Shown in pieces: positions 53,548 through 63,986 of a stretch of DNA of 64,000 nucleotides. The notes beneath the pieces were generated by a model. It did no database searches, had not been told where the DNA came from, and saw only the letters and a program-made list of their open reading frames with translations. The position numbers and the translations under genes are program-made. The stretch's first letter is position 1. Each line of letters starts with the position of its first letter. The stretch comes from Polia nebulosa (Eukaryota; Arthropoda; Insecta; Lepidoptera; Noctuidae): contig OX589612.1 of the NCBI GenBank assembly GCA_951329385.1, forward strand, positions 16,256,437-16,320,436, given 5' to 3'.

Positions 53548-56500
53548 CTGAAACAACGAAGTTGGAAACAAATCAAATTAGATAGTTATTTGCAAAACAT
53601 GGGTAAGAAGAGTTGGGTTACTCTATAATCAAGAAAAGCAACAAATATTAGTGCCTAGTTGTAACGATTGAACAAGGTACACGAACTGAGGGCAGTTCGT
53701 GTACCTTGTTCAATAAACCGCTGCTACCGGCCGATTAGTCGATTAAAAAGAAATCTTTATTTATGTAAAAAATTATGGTCACCTCACAATAATTAACGGA
53801 TTAAATAATACAATAATTACACACAATAACAACACACAATAATTATTAATGGATGTTTGTATGAGAAAATTTAAATGATTATCTTTGAAACTATTCAAAG
53901 TTTCTTCGTCACAAATTCAGGTTAACATTATCGTCCCCGTCACAAAATTTTGAACACATTTCGAAGGCCGTAGATCATCAAGCAGCGGAGATACATGTGT
54001 ACAATTTTTATTGATTTCTCGAAAACCCTTACATGTGACGCCATAAATCAAACTTTACCTATTGAGTCACATCGCATATGTCGCAGTCATCTGGTTGAAT
54101 CCGCCAGTCAATTGGACGCCTAGTTCATTAAACATTAAACATTTAATTAAATGGCTGAAGGACAACCAGCTAAGTCGTTGAACGCAACGTTTAACCAGAT
54201 GGCTGGATATCGTCTAGTCATTTAGTTAAATTGGATTTTGATGAGTTTGTGATACCACTGATCACGATTATGTACCTATGTACAAAAGGCAATGTTAGGA
54301 TGCAAGAGTGAGCTTATCGAGCTCGGGACATGGCGGGCATCCCGAGTCGGATAGGTTAGGTTTGAAGGGGATGGCGGGGTCTAGTGGCCGGGCGAAGCGA
54401 GCGAACTCATACCCCAGCCATCACCTTCGTGGTTTTTTCTTTACCATTGAGTGCTATTCAGTGCGACTACGCCTTTTAAATTAATTGAATCACTAATAAA
54501 TAATAATTTTATTCATTTTTCATTTAACTTGAAGTAAACATCTTTGTCACTGAACTTCACCTAAACGGCTGGACCGAAATTGATGAAATTGTTTGTGTTT
54601 GTTTGAGTGGATGGTTTAGATTCACAATTGAATTGGGCAGGATGACGTTTGTTGGGTCCACTTTATTAATAAAAGTATTTATATTATCAATGCAACGAAT
54701 TCCATGGATAACATGATTTACCTGCATTTAGGTTGGCCCTCAGTACTGACACTACAATTTCCTTGCAAACAGTAGTCCTTACAAATGGAAATGTCGCATC
54801 TTTCACCATCATAATCTGCTGTGCATTGGCAGACTGGCTCATCGTCCATGCTAAGGGAACAGACACCGTTGTTCATACAGTGCTTATGGCACGCGTTAAC
54901 TTCACACCTTTCCCCAGAATAACCGGCTTTACAACTGAAATTATGAAGATAAGAAACAGTGTTACTCGATACTCAAGGACCAAATATTTGTGACTAGTAG
55001 TAACAGGGGAACGAGGTGCGCGACTGGTTGGTACTCTTCGATTCAGATGCTCTGTTATAGTGATATAATTTCTTTGCAACGCACACTATGCTGGGTGACT
55101 TTTAATTTATTATCATTCTTCCAGGGGATGCAAGTTCTCATGCATATGAACAACTTTTACTCATAAAGCTATCAAACCAGACATTGCGAAAAAATCAAGT
55201 ATTTGCTACGTTTTTCCGAAAGATCTAAACATATTTGTAAATGTATTTTTTCTCATTTTGCAGTGTTGATCTCGTAGTAAAAGTTGTTTACATGTACTTT
55301 CACTCCCTGAAATATTAAAAATTAATTAAAAGTCACAAGACAAGGCTAGTAAGTAAATCAATTTTCGGACACATTTAAATGAAGGAATTGGAAAAAAACC
55401 CGCGGCGTCTCCGTCGTCGGGTTTTTTCCGGCACTTCGAGGCGAAGTGCAAGTGTGACACAGCGATGCTTCGCCGGTGGACGCGGCTTGCCAGAACCCGC
55501 CAAACTCGAACTACGCCCCGCAGTTCCACGATGCGCCTCGTCCTTGATGAGATGAACATGTTTTACCTGCATTCAGGTTGTCCCTCAGCATTGTAACTAC
55601 AATTTCCTTGCAAACAATAGTTCTGACAGATTGAAACATCGCATCTTGCGCCGGTGCAATCATGTGTACATTCACTACAAGATTCCTCAGTAACTTTCGT
55701 ACCACTGGTACAAAGCAGTCTTAGATCTGACGAATTGGGAACTGAAGAATCAGGTATCAGACTCTTTAGAGCTTCACAGCTCTTCATCCCCGAAGTTTGT
55801 TCCCTAATTGTGAATTTGGCTGCTGTAAGTTGACGATCCCAATAGTTTGTGTAAGTATTTGCTTTAAGAATTGGTCTCGCATCATATTGTGGATTCCTGG
55901 GTATTTGTACAACTCCTCCTTTATCGTAGCTCTTCCAGTAGATGAAATCTTTTGATAAGGCCAAAGAACTTGCCCCATATTCCTCTCCTATAAAATATAC
56001 TGTTTTAATGTTTTTGCCATTCAAGTCTCCACTTTGAATCGATACCGTATGGCCAGTAGAAGGATATCCAATTGCATTTTTCTCAATCCAGTACATTTTT
56101 TGTGTCAGTTGGTCGATGGCCAAGCTTAGTCGCCACGAAACATATCTGTCTATTAAAACTTCTCTCTCGGAGCCATCAAACCGAGCCCTCTCTATCTTGT
56201 CCGTTGTGATCCAGTAAATATACCTGTAATTTGTAAATTACTATAAATATTCACAAAGCTTAATTTGAATTTTGTTGATTTTTAACACTAAGTAATGATA
56301 TCAACAAACCCTCCACAGCTATCTACGGCAACATCAACGGAGTAGTCATTCATCGTAACTATAAGATTTCCGTTAACTGCGTTGTTAGAAGATGCTGGAT
56401 TTAATGAAAACGAGTATATACCCGGATGATGTTTCCAAAAGAGTAATTGTGTCACCGGGTCGTAGACGACCCGCACATTGTATTCGTTTGATTTACTCGT

Positions 56501-59500
56501 AAATACAAGTTGTGTTTTCCTGGTTGATAGGTCAAAGCTGTATATTGACATGGTCGGGTTATTGACGTCGGCAAACATAACCCTGTCGTGAACTGGATCG
56601 TAAGTTATTGAAGTGATTAAATTAGCCGTCGGAAAGTTTTCTGTGTGCGTGAGTGTTCCGTTGCAATAAAAATCTAGTCGATTGTCTTCGCCCACGACGA
56701 TATCTGAAATATGGAAACATATTTCTTTTAATCTGATTGCTATGAATAAAAAACCGGAAACCTTCTAGGATCCGTTGTGTGTCTGTCTATCTGTCTGTCT
56801 GTCACAACAAGTTTGTTAGAAGATATATTTGTTACTCACATGAATAACTGTGACCCAAACACGGGCATGTTAATCGGAAAATATAGCTGTAGGTACCGTA
56901 CCTGAGTCTCACATGTATTTTTTTTCATAATTTTATAATTGACAGTTTTAGTACCTACCGTATTAAAGGAAAATTAATGAAAATTTACCGCTTTGGAGAC
57001 GGATTTTGTAGCACTTAGCCGTGATACTTTATCACGGTTAAGTTAGCTTTGTTACTTGGAAAATTTTGTACAAAATACAAAATCTGTAGTAAACAATTAA
57101 ATGACATAATTGAAGTTGTATTAGGGGTCTACCTCCGCATAAGTGGCGCCCTCATTGAATAAAAAATCATATCTTAGTATAGAATATGAAGATGCGTATA
57201 AAGATGTTACGTTTGTTACAAAGAGGATAAGGTATTTTTACGTTGTTAAAAGACTCAAAATGTTTCGTATCCAAAGTAGTAAGCAAAAGTGTCAAAAACG
57301 GTGGTTTTTGGTACTTTTGCTTATTTTTCTATAATCTTTATTTTCTACGCTTTGCTACGATTTTTTATTCAATGAGGGCGCCACTCGGCGGCTATATACG
57401 CCTTAAGCGATTGGATGTTCCCAAAACCGAACCGAAATCCGACTTCATTACGTTGTACGTTGTAATGAAGTCGGATTTTATAACTCTTTCTTCAACTGAA
57501 GAATGAGTTAACTAACATCATCTTAAATTAGATTATTCTATATCTAAGAACAACTCGTTTATGTACCTACTAAGAATGGGTTAGATTTAAGTTGAAAAAT
57601 GTTCAATAAAACTGCTGCGCCCGCCTCTTCGTCAGCAATCAGAAAATTTATCATAATTTATGTTCACAAATCAATAAATGCCAAAAAAACCAACCTGCTT
57701 GCTGAGCAAAGAAACCGGCCAAGTGCGAGTTGGACTCGCGCGCAAAGGGATCCAAACGAATCAAATATTTTTTTAAAACACTTATTGCCGCCAAGTCGAG
57801 TAAAACAAAGGCACGGCGTACCATCCTTTTCTCGATGCCAATCAGGCCATTATCAACTCCCTTTTTTTTTTGGTGGTTCCGGAAATCATCCAATGACATC
57901 TCCCGCTCTGGGTGGAGCTAGGCCTGTCAAACTCTTACTAACTAAAACCCACCCCTGTTCCTTCCCTGCCCTGTGCCCAGGGGCGAGGTAACTCTGTTCT
58001 GAATTTATCCTCAACCCCTGGGCAGGCATCGGCCATGACGGGCCCCGTCATGAATGCTGACAATTCTTTGATTTGAGGCACGCGTGGAACACTACGCGCC
58101 GTCAACTCTCTGGCCTGGTGCTGATCGGACGGCGAGCTACCCATTACTCGCCGTCCGCAGGCCCGGGTATTATCGACTCCCTGCAACTTCATTGTAGAAA
58201 AAACTGGAAGCCTAAATTTTCAGTGACCAAGAGGGCATTACATCTACAGGGTGTAACGGAAAGGTGTGGTCATATTTTAAGAACTGCTTCTGCCCATCGA
58301 TATAAACAACCTTCTTCAAAAAAATCCGAGGAAATTCTAAAAAAATTGTTTTACCTCCCATACAAATATTGATCATATGAAAAATTTTCTATTTTTTCTT
58401 AGAGAAAGTTTTTCATTACCATGGGCAGAACCAGCTCTTAAAATATGACCACACCTTTCCGTTACACCCTGTATAGATATATTATTTCCAAATAACATTA
58501 AATTTGAACCAGTAGATAAAGAATTATTGCAAGTCAAAGTTCCCGATCATCAAAATTCTAAGGTACTTCTAGCAGACCCAAAAGCTCCAAATTTTGAACA
58601 CAATTATTGTTTAGCCTATAAAGCAAGGAAAAACTCTGATATTCCGAATGTTCTGTCCCGTTTTCTAGATATACAATCTCAATATGTAACTTTGTAATAC
58701 TTTATAAATCCCATTAAATTTCTTATGGTTTTCCTGTAATCCATCCATTTCCTGTATTCATCATTTTCCTGTCCTTATCCCAATTTATTTGGGGTCGGCG
58801 CAAAATGTCTTTTTCTTCCATAGGTACTCCTCTATTAGTCGTCATCTCTGTAGTCACCCCATCGTTTCTTTGACCTTCCCCTACTCTTATAACCATCCAC
58901 ATCCATACACAAGACTTTCCTCACGACATTTTCTTCATCACATGCCCATACCACGAAAGCCGATTTTCACACAACTTTTCAATCAGCGGTGCCACTTTTT
59001 TTTTTGTGTGGCATCTTGCAGGTCAACCTCTGAGGTTGTCGGTTGCTTAACCGGACTTGTTAGCGGTGCCACTTTCAGACTTCCTCTTATATACTTATTC
59101 CTAATTCTATCCATGCGCTTAACACCAGACATCGCTCTTAGCATTCTCATCTCAGCTGCATGCAATTGCTTTTCATTTACCGCTTTTGTGGCCCAACATT
59201 CTGAACCATAGAAGACAGCAGGTCTGCCCATTGTTTTATAAATCTTCCCCTTAGGTTTAAGGGGAATGCGGGAGTCGCAGATATTCCCGGTGACCTGCCG
59301 CCATTTCATCCATCCGGTGTTAATTATGTGCATAACAGTTCGATCTATTTCGCCATCGCTTTGCACGAGTGAACCGAGATACCGAAAATCGGAGCAGACT
59401 GGGAGAAGCGCGCCATCTAGCGCAATAGTTTTAGAACTGGAGAGACCGCCGAACATATATTCAGTTTTGGTTCTGCTGATTTTCAAGTCAACTTTCTCCA

Positions 59501-60910
59501 GCTTCTGTTGCCATTTCTCCAATCTGCTCTGGATCTCAGGTTCATCTTCACCGACCAGTACAATGTCGTCGGCAGACAGCATGCACCAGGGTGATTTCTC
59601 TCACCAAATCTATATTTACTTGTAGGTACCTCTTATAGCACACCATTCCATTCATTCTCTTCGTTCATCAACTTTTCAAAATAAACCTTCCATCACTCTT
59701 CATTCGTATATTCAAAGCAATTATTCGTATATTCAACATTTTTACCTAAGTACCTACTTGAAAAAAAAAACATTTATAAATATAAAAAATAGTATCCGCA
59801 TCGATATCGGGAACAGGTAGTTGACGTGTAAAAGTGTTGTTAAAACCTACTTACAAAAATAAAATCATTTATCATTTATGATCCAAGGACTTCAGCGCGA
59901 GCAACTGCCTAACAATGCGAGCCGTGTCCAGAAGTACAGCTTTTTGTATCAAGCCCTTGATCCAGCCGCCTAACGAGAGCCTCCTAAGGTGTTGGTCGAG
60001 GCTCGTGGCTATTAAGCTATTGGCTGACACGACTATGGGTACAGTGATCGCTGAGTCCACATCCCACATGTCGACCACCTTGTGAGCCAAGTCAAGATAT
60101 TTGATATGCTTATCTTTTTCGGTTTTTACGAGGTTTTCGTCGTGCGGTCCACCACCACTATAATATCAGGCTTATTGGCGACACTAGTCCTGTCAGTGAT
60201 GATGGACCGATCCCAGTACAATGTGATCATAATCGAGAACTGAGTCGGGCACATATCTACTGTAGTACGGCACCTCTCATTCTACAAAAGAGTATTTCAC
60301 TGATGGTGATGGATAATCCTGGCTACAAGGTTGTGCCTATGCAAGTACTCTCTGTCAGCTAGACGATACCATGACAATATGACGAATTGATTCTCCCGGA
60401 CGGTAATATCATAGATAATACACTATACTTATAAAGGTGACAGGCCCGACAGATGTCAACCGAGCCGTCCTTCACAATAAATTTTCGTTAGAAAAAAAAA
60501 AGAAAAAGAGGTCACCGAAGCGTAGCCAGGCTACGGACGGTATTTGGTGTACATTGGGCCCATTTAGGACTAGGAAAGAGCGTCCGTGAAGTTCCTTACT
60601 CTGCCATACATCCCTGCGATCATTAGTGTCCAGCACAACAGGTTTGCACTAGTTCTCAGTAGCCAAGGAGAACACATTTCGATGCATACCCGTACGTCGC
60701 GTCGTTAGTTAGTGAGCATTTATTATTATTATTTATTAGTTTTGATAGTAAAATGATACGATTCAGGTAAACATTAATAATTCGCTGTGAAAGCCACAAT
60801 AAATTTAACAAACATTAATATCGTTCATTGCTATTTTACTCACCCCAACTGAAGGAGTACGTCAAATCCACGAACAGTGCTAACAACGCCAATACACGCT
60901 TTCTATACAT
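53226..60910 (-). CDS. Cueball-like secreted YWTD-propeller / EGF protein
   Basis: Five exons (60910-60844, 56703-56310, 56223-55567, 54934-54722, 53547-53226) total 1653 nt, a 550-residue protein with every junction in phase. Residues 1-21 are a signal peptide (MYRKRVLALLALFVDLTYSF). About 22-330 form LDLR class B/YWTD-like blades: SITYDPVHDRVMFADV, VVYDPVTQLLFWKH, GGYIYWITTDKIERARFDGS, LAIDQLTQKMYWIEKN, LALSKDFIYWKS. Four EGF-like modules follow (about 355-494), then a charged helical tail. The order matches insect cueball, but there is no transmembrane helix, so it is predicted to be secreted. Fly cueball acts in the germ line and in immunity; the role here is not known. TATA promoter just upstream. 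Convergent with gek. Confidence 0.85.
53667..53714. repeat. Perfect 22-bp hairpin, 4-nt loop
   Basis: The arms 53667-53688 and 53693-53714 (attgaacaaggtacacgaac and complement) are exact. In a cueball-like intron. Confidence 0.92.
53725..54075. repeat. Copy of the 62-63.6 kb repeat family
   Basis: It shares gccgattagtcgatta, aagcagcggagatacatgtg, ttgatttctcgaaaaccctt and cgtccccgtcacaaaatttt with 63340-63612 and, inverted, with 62440-62690. Confidence 0.7.
54722..54934 (-). CDS. Cueball-like exon 4: EGF1 end, EGF2, EGF3 start
   Basis: Acceptor aatttcag|ttgtaa, donor tgcag|gtaaat. 213 nt (71 codons), both junctions at codon position 2. It encodes CKAGYSGERCEVNACHKHC through ADYDGERCDISICKDYCLQG to GQPKC. 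It is symmetrical and is the duplicated module. Confidence 0.88.
55095..55336. mobile_element. Foldback MITE in cueball-like intron
   Basis: gtgacttttaatt at the left and its complement at the right; the arms also share aacaacttttac. About 240 bp, non-coding. Confidence 0.75.
55567..56223 (-). CDS. Cueball-like exon 3: propeller end and EGF1 start
   Basis: Acceptor aaattacag|gtatat, donor tgcag|gtaaaa. 657 nt. It holds the YIYWITTDKIERARFDGSER blade, several later blades, a Cys-rich bridge CSECTHDCTGARCDVSICQ and the start of EGF1 (YCLQGNCSYNAEGQPEC). Confidence 0.88.
56310..56703 (-). CDS. Cueball-like exon 2: first propeller blades
   Basis: Acceptor atatttcag|atatcg, donor tggagg|gtttgt. 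394 nt. It encodes DIVVGEDNRLDFYCNGTLTH through FADVNNPTMSIYSFDLSTRK to VDSCGG. It joins exon 1 (…SFSW) as in fly cueball, where a W-D-x-x-V stretch follows the signal peptide. Confidence 0.86.
57142..57385. mobile_element. MITE with 27-bp perfect inverted termini
   Basis: agtggcgccctcattgaata ... gattttttattc on one side and its exact complement on the other. 244 bp, non-coding. Confidence 0.87.
57435..57478. repeat. 17-bp perfect hairpin
   Basis: The arms aaatccgacttcattac (57435-57451) and complement (57462-57478) flank a 10-nt spacer. Confidence 0.85.
57863..58170 (-). repeat. Poly(A) retroposon family copy
   Basis: Starts with poly-T, then aaatcatccaatgacatctc, aaaacccacccctgttcctt and ggcacgcgtggaacactacg, ending gcaggcccggg. 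Close to the 50.5-kb copy. Confidence 0.72.
58225..58699 (+). pseudogene. Orphan coding remnant split by a MITE
   Basis: Right of the MITE an open frame runs IDILFPNNIKFEPVDKELLQ, VKVPDHQNSKVLLADPKAPN, FEHNYCLAYKARKNSDIPNV, LSRFLDIQSQYVTL, stop at 58697-58699. Removing the MITE and one TA joins it in frame to SDQEGITS at the left, directly after a splice-acceptor-like aattttcag. It has protein-like composition, but I do not recognise the family. It could be a last exon of a duplicated gene or a retroelement piece. Confidence 0.4.
58247..58471. mobile_element. CAGGGTGTAAC-family MITE, copy at 58.2 kb
   Basis: Ends cagggtgtaacggaaaggtg and exact complement; TA on both sides (58245-58246, 58472-58473). 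Confidence 0.9.
58752..59590 (-). pseudogene. RTE-clade LINE, 5'-truncated, minus strand
   Basis: The reverse transcriptase starts at the catalytic box (SADDIVLVGEDEPEIQSRLE) and continues KISRTKTEYMFGG, FRYLGSLVQSDGEIDRTVMH, WMKWRQVTGNICDSRIPLKP, GRPAVFYGSECWATKAVNEK and AEMRMLRAMSGVKRMDRIRN. It is interrupted at KVAPL by a tiny retroposon. Beyond it the C-terminus and 3' end match 62880-63195. Everything 5' of the ADD box is missing. Confidence 0.82.
58996..59061 (-). mobile_element. Tiny poly(A) retroposon, copy B (56 nt + A10)
   Basis: Minus orientation. 11-bp duplication agcggtgccac (58985-58995, 59062-59072). The body contains ccggttaagcaaccgac, stem CAACCT-cag-AGGTTG and gacctgcaaga, aligning with the 3' 56 nt of copy A. 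Confidence 0.8.
59860..60400 (-). pseudogene. Degraded LINE C-terminal fragment
   Basis: Minus translation gives REYLHRHNLVARIIHHH, YWDRSIITDRTSVANKPDII, then VDSAITVPIVVSANSLIATS and QKAVLLDTARIVRQLLAL. The pattern (YWDRP..TD..V.NKPDI; T.VPIVISATG; QKAVLLGT..IVR.FL) is that of a LINE C-terminal domain. Stops and frameshifts are present. Confidence 0.65.
60844..60910 (-). CDS. Cueball-like exon 1: signal peptide
   Basis: ATG at 60910-60908, donor gttggg|gtgagt. MYRKRVLALLALFVDLTYSF then SW; a basic start and hydrophobic core typical of a secretory signal. 67 nt, leaving one base that completes Asp with exon 2. Confidence 0.82.
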
Positions 60911-60961
60911 ACTGTAGAACTCTTACTATTATAGTTTACGCTCGTTGAATACAAAATCAAA

Positions 60962-60995
60962 GTACTGGTTTTGTAATAACACGAAGCTATATATA
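60962..60995 (-). promoter_or_regulatory. TATA box and initiator of the cueball-like gene
   Basis: The minus strand reads TATATATA at 60995-60988 and an initiator-like accagtac about 27 nt downstream (near 60965), 55 nt before the ATG. Hairpins with gggttaatc and cctaatcag lie at 61069-61145, further upstream. Confidence 0.6.
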
Positions 60996-62030
60996 GGTAG
61001 CTACATGGCTCTTGAGATGTAACTTTTTCCTGTTTTGCATGAGTTCCTCTGATAAATCGGGCTTGGTGTGGGTTAATCTTGAATCAGGATTAACCCATAA
61101 TAATTAACCTCGAATATTTTGTACCTAATCAGGAATACTGATTAGGTATAAGAGGTAAAAATGATTCGATATTAGTTGCTAGCTTCTGCCCTCGGTTGCG
61201 TTTGCGCGAAAATTGTTTCATCATCAGGAATCAGGAACATACTAATTTTGAATTTTGGTTTAGTTCTGAAACCTTGTGTCGCAAAAATAAAACTTGAAGG
61301 GAGTGGAAATAGGGAATAAAAGTTTGTATGGGGAACCCATTTCTCAATATATTAAAATCTAACTTCTTACATTTATGAAAGTTCTACATTTGGGGCAGAC
61401 AATGGGCAAAAGCAGTTTTCCGTTATACCCTATAAAGAGTAACTTACTATCAACGAAATACGTACGATACTACATAACTTTTACAAACATACTCGTACAT
61501 AAAACTATTATACCTCTTTACAACATTACATTCCATTTTCAAAGGATCATTATTTTATGAAAAACTAGCTGACCCGGCAAACTTCGTACCGCCGAATCAA
61601 TAAATGAATCCGTTCTCGAGATATCATTAAAAAAGCCCATGTTTGAATACTTATTCTGCTACTCGGGGCAGAGACAAATCCAACAAATCAAAGATCATTA
61701 AAATCGACCCAGCCATTCTTTCCGACTTTGTTTTATTTAATAAAACAAAAGGTATGTTTTTACATGCTCTTATTAAGGATTAGTTCCATTTATTAGAACG
61801 GGAAAACGAACGACCCTAATTTGATTAAATTAACAATAATGATGTTCTTAAAATAGTTGTTATTCACAATTTTTGCGGTTTTGTAGTGTTTATCGCGATC
61901 ACAGACTACCTAACATTGTTTATTAGACCTTACATCACTCTGGAGTAAATTTATACCTAACTTTTCTAAGTCTGTCTCTTGAAAACTTGATTATTTTGCG
62001 GCTGGTCCGATGGCAGTCCGTTATGTGACT
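60996..62030. other. Upstream of the cueball-like gene; no gene seen
   Basis: AT-rich DNA with two short palindromes (61069-61097; 61115-61143) and a common moth repeat starting actagctgacccggcaaact at 61563. No ORF of note. Confidence 0.55.
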
Positions 62031-62690
62031 CAGGATGGCTGGACAAATCTTCAAAATAACTCGCATTTAAGTAGGTCAATAGGGCACTTTATGTGATGGC
62101 TAAACACCCTTATTACAGAATTTGTGACGCTACAGAATCTTAGATAATCGATCGAAAACGTGTCCAGCCATCTTGAAAAACCACTTTTCGCTGGTCTCTC
62201 AATCTCGGTAACGGAAGTGATTTTGACGACTTTTTGCATATCAACGAGCGTCACATAAATTTGTGACAGGCATTGAGTTAAAAGTTTTGTGATACGTACA
62301 GCGGTTTAGTAGAAAAATGTAAAAATCTGTGTCCAGCCATCTTGAATTTATGTATAAAACTTCTGGCTGGCACTGCCGAATCTCAATAACGGGAGCGTTT
62401 TCGAAAATGGTTCCTTTACTAATATTTAATGACGCAATTTGTGACAGTAATAACGTTTGATTTATGGCGTCACATGTAAGGATTTTCGAGCAATCAATAA
62501 AAACTTAATGTCCAGCCAGCTTGAGTTCAAGATGGCTGGACACATGTATCTCCGCTGGCTGATGATTTACGGCTTTCGAAATGTGTTCAAAATTTTGTGA
62601 CGGGGACGATAATGATAACCTGAATTTGTGGTGACGGAGAAACTTTGAGTAGTTTCAAAGATATTGATCATTTAAATTTTCCCATACAAA
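62031..62690 (+). repeat. Diverged ~175-bp tandem repeat with tgtccagcca motif
   Basis: tgtccagcca occurs at 62161, 62331 and 62509 (spacings 170 and 178), each followed by a cttga, ctggct, tctcaat/acgg and tgacg-aattttgtgac sequence. An inverted start lies near 62032. The minus-strand copy at 63340-63612 and the copy at 53725-54075 carry pieces of the same units. Confidence 0.65.
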
Positions 62691-62879
62691 CACAGCAGTA
62701 GGGTTACCTATATTGTAGGTTTTATGTAGGACTAAGTATATTGTGTGTGTTTTCTTTAATGGACGAAAATCCGTGTATTGGTGATACTAAATCGAACTGT
62801 AACCCAACTGTAGGTATTTAAATCGATAGAAGACAATAGTGTGATAATGTAATAGAGCGATATGTGGTGTTACGCTCAT

Positions 62880-63200
62880 GGATATAATTAGGAATGAGTA
62901 TATAAGAGGAAGTCTGAAAGTGGCACCGCTGACTGAAAAGTTGTGTGGAAATCAGTTGTCGTAGTATGGGCATGTGATGCGGAGGAATGAAGAAAATGTC
63001 GTGACGAAAGTCTTGTGTATGGATGTGGATGGCTATAAGAGTAGAGGAAGGCCAAAGAAACGATGGTTGGACTGTGTGAAAGAGGATATGGGTAAAAAGG
63101 GGGTGACTACAGAGATGACGACTAATAGAGAAGTATGGAAGAAAAAGACATGTTGCGCCGACCCCAAATAAATTGGGATAAGGGCAGGAGAATGATGATG
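62880..63200 (+). pseudogene. RTE LINE C-terminus and 3' end
   Basis: Translation: YGHVMRRNEENVVTKVLCMD, GYKSRGRPKKRWLDCVKEDM, MTTNREVWKKKTCCADPK, stop. The 3' end ccccaaataaattgggataa then ggcaggagaatgatgatga is the tail shared with the 5S SINE. 5'-truncated, with an in-frame stop in the upstream part. Confidence 0.82.
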
Positions 63201-63339
63201 AGAAGACAATAGTGTAGAAGTATAAATGGGCTCTCTTGTGTAGCGCTGGTAGTCAATCATTATTTTGAATTAACACATACTTACGTTTTTTACAGCAGGA
63301 AAACCTTTTATTCCCACGGGAAATTCAAATCCAAAGCCG

Positions 63340-63612
63340 GCGTGGCTGCTATCGGCCGATTAGTCGATTACAAAGAAATCCTTATTTATAGGCCGTATAT
63401 CATCAGGCAGCGGAGATACACGTGTCCAGCCACCTTGTACTCGGGCTGGCTGGACATTAAGTTTTTATTGATTTCTCGAAAACCCTTACATGTGACGCCA
63501 TAAATCAAACGTTATTACTGTCACAAATGGCGTCACTAAATATTAGTAAAGGACCCATATTCGAAAATTCTCCCATTATTGAGATTCGGAAGTGCCAGCC
63601 AGAAGTTTTATA
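63340..63612 (-). repeat. Inverted copy of the tgtccagcca repeat
   Basis: Complementary to 62340-62600 over cgtcacatgtaagg, caataaaaacttaatgtcca and ataaaacttctggctggcac. Together with it this forms a foldback of about 1.2 kb. Confidence 0.72.
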
Positions 63613-63986
63613 ATAGAATCGTAAAAAGAAAAGAAGGAAACAGAATCGTAGGAAGAAAAGGTGCCGCAGCCTCAGAACCGAATGGGAAATTTAAGGCGGC
63701 TGACATAAAGATACCGTTGTTTATATACAACGTTGATAAGTCTACCAGCTATAATGATATAAGTGCGCATGTGTACAATAAGTCTCAAATGTATGTTACA
63801 ATAAATAAACTAGCTATGAAAAGCGATAAAGGTTATGACGCATACAAAGTGTTTGTACCTAAACACAGATTAGACATATTTCTAGATGAAAACTTTTCGC
63901 CTGAAGGCGTATTATTTAGGCGTTTTGTGGATTTCTCGAAACCCAAAGTGAAAGACAAGGAAGAACAAGACCCAATCAATGGATAG
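63599..63986 (+). CDS. Probable LINE ORF1 C-terminal part, then ORF2 start
   Basis: An open frame to TAG at 63986. From about 63680 it reads ADIKIPLFIYNVDKSTSYND, VYNKSQMYVTINKLAMKSDK, GYDAYKVFVPKHRLDIFLDE, then PEGVLFRRFVDF. This compact alpha/beta domain is of the kind at the end of LINE ORF1 proteins. An ATG at 63979 overlaps the stop by 8 nt and opens a new frame (MDSAVIK) to the window edge, the expected ORF2 position. The N-terminus is cut by the preceding repeat. Family assignment is tentative. Confidence 0.5.

Larger units (their letters stand above)
56311..60843 (-). other. Intron 1 region of the cueball-like gene (56704-60843) with nested repeats
   Basis: Intron 1 holds a TIR element, a poly(A) retroposon, a MITE interrupting an orphan ORF, an RTE LINE fragment and a second LINE fragment. 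No additional exon is needed for phase. The lower bound of this entry overlaps exon 2; the intron itself begins at 56704. Confidence 0.5.

Noticed and set aside
55385..55520. Bacterial-looking GC-rich segment near a cueball-like exon
   Set aside because: Short, with palindromic cttcgc motifs similar to other moth repeats; no open frame of bacterial type.
57143..57506. Small ORFs near 57.2 kb
   Set aside because: They lie inside the MITE with 27-bp termini and have no protein-like features.
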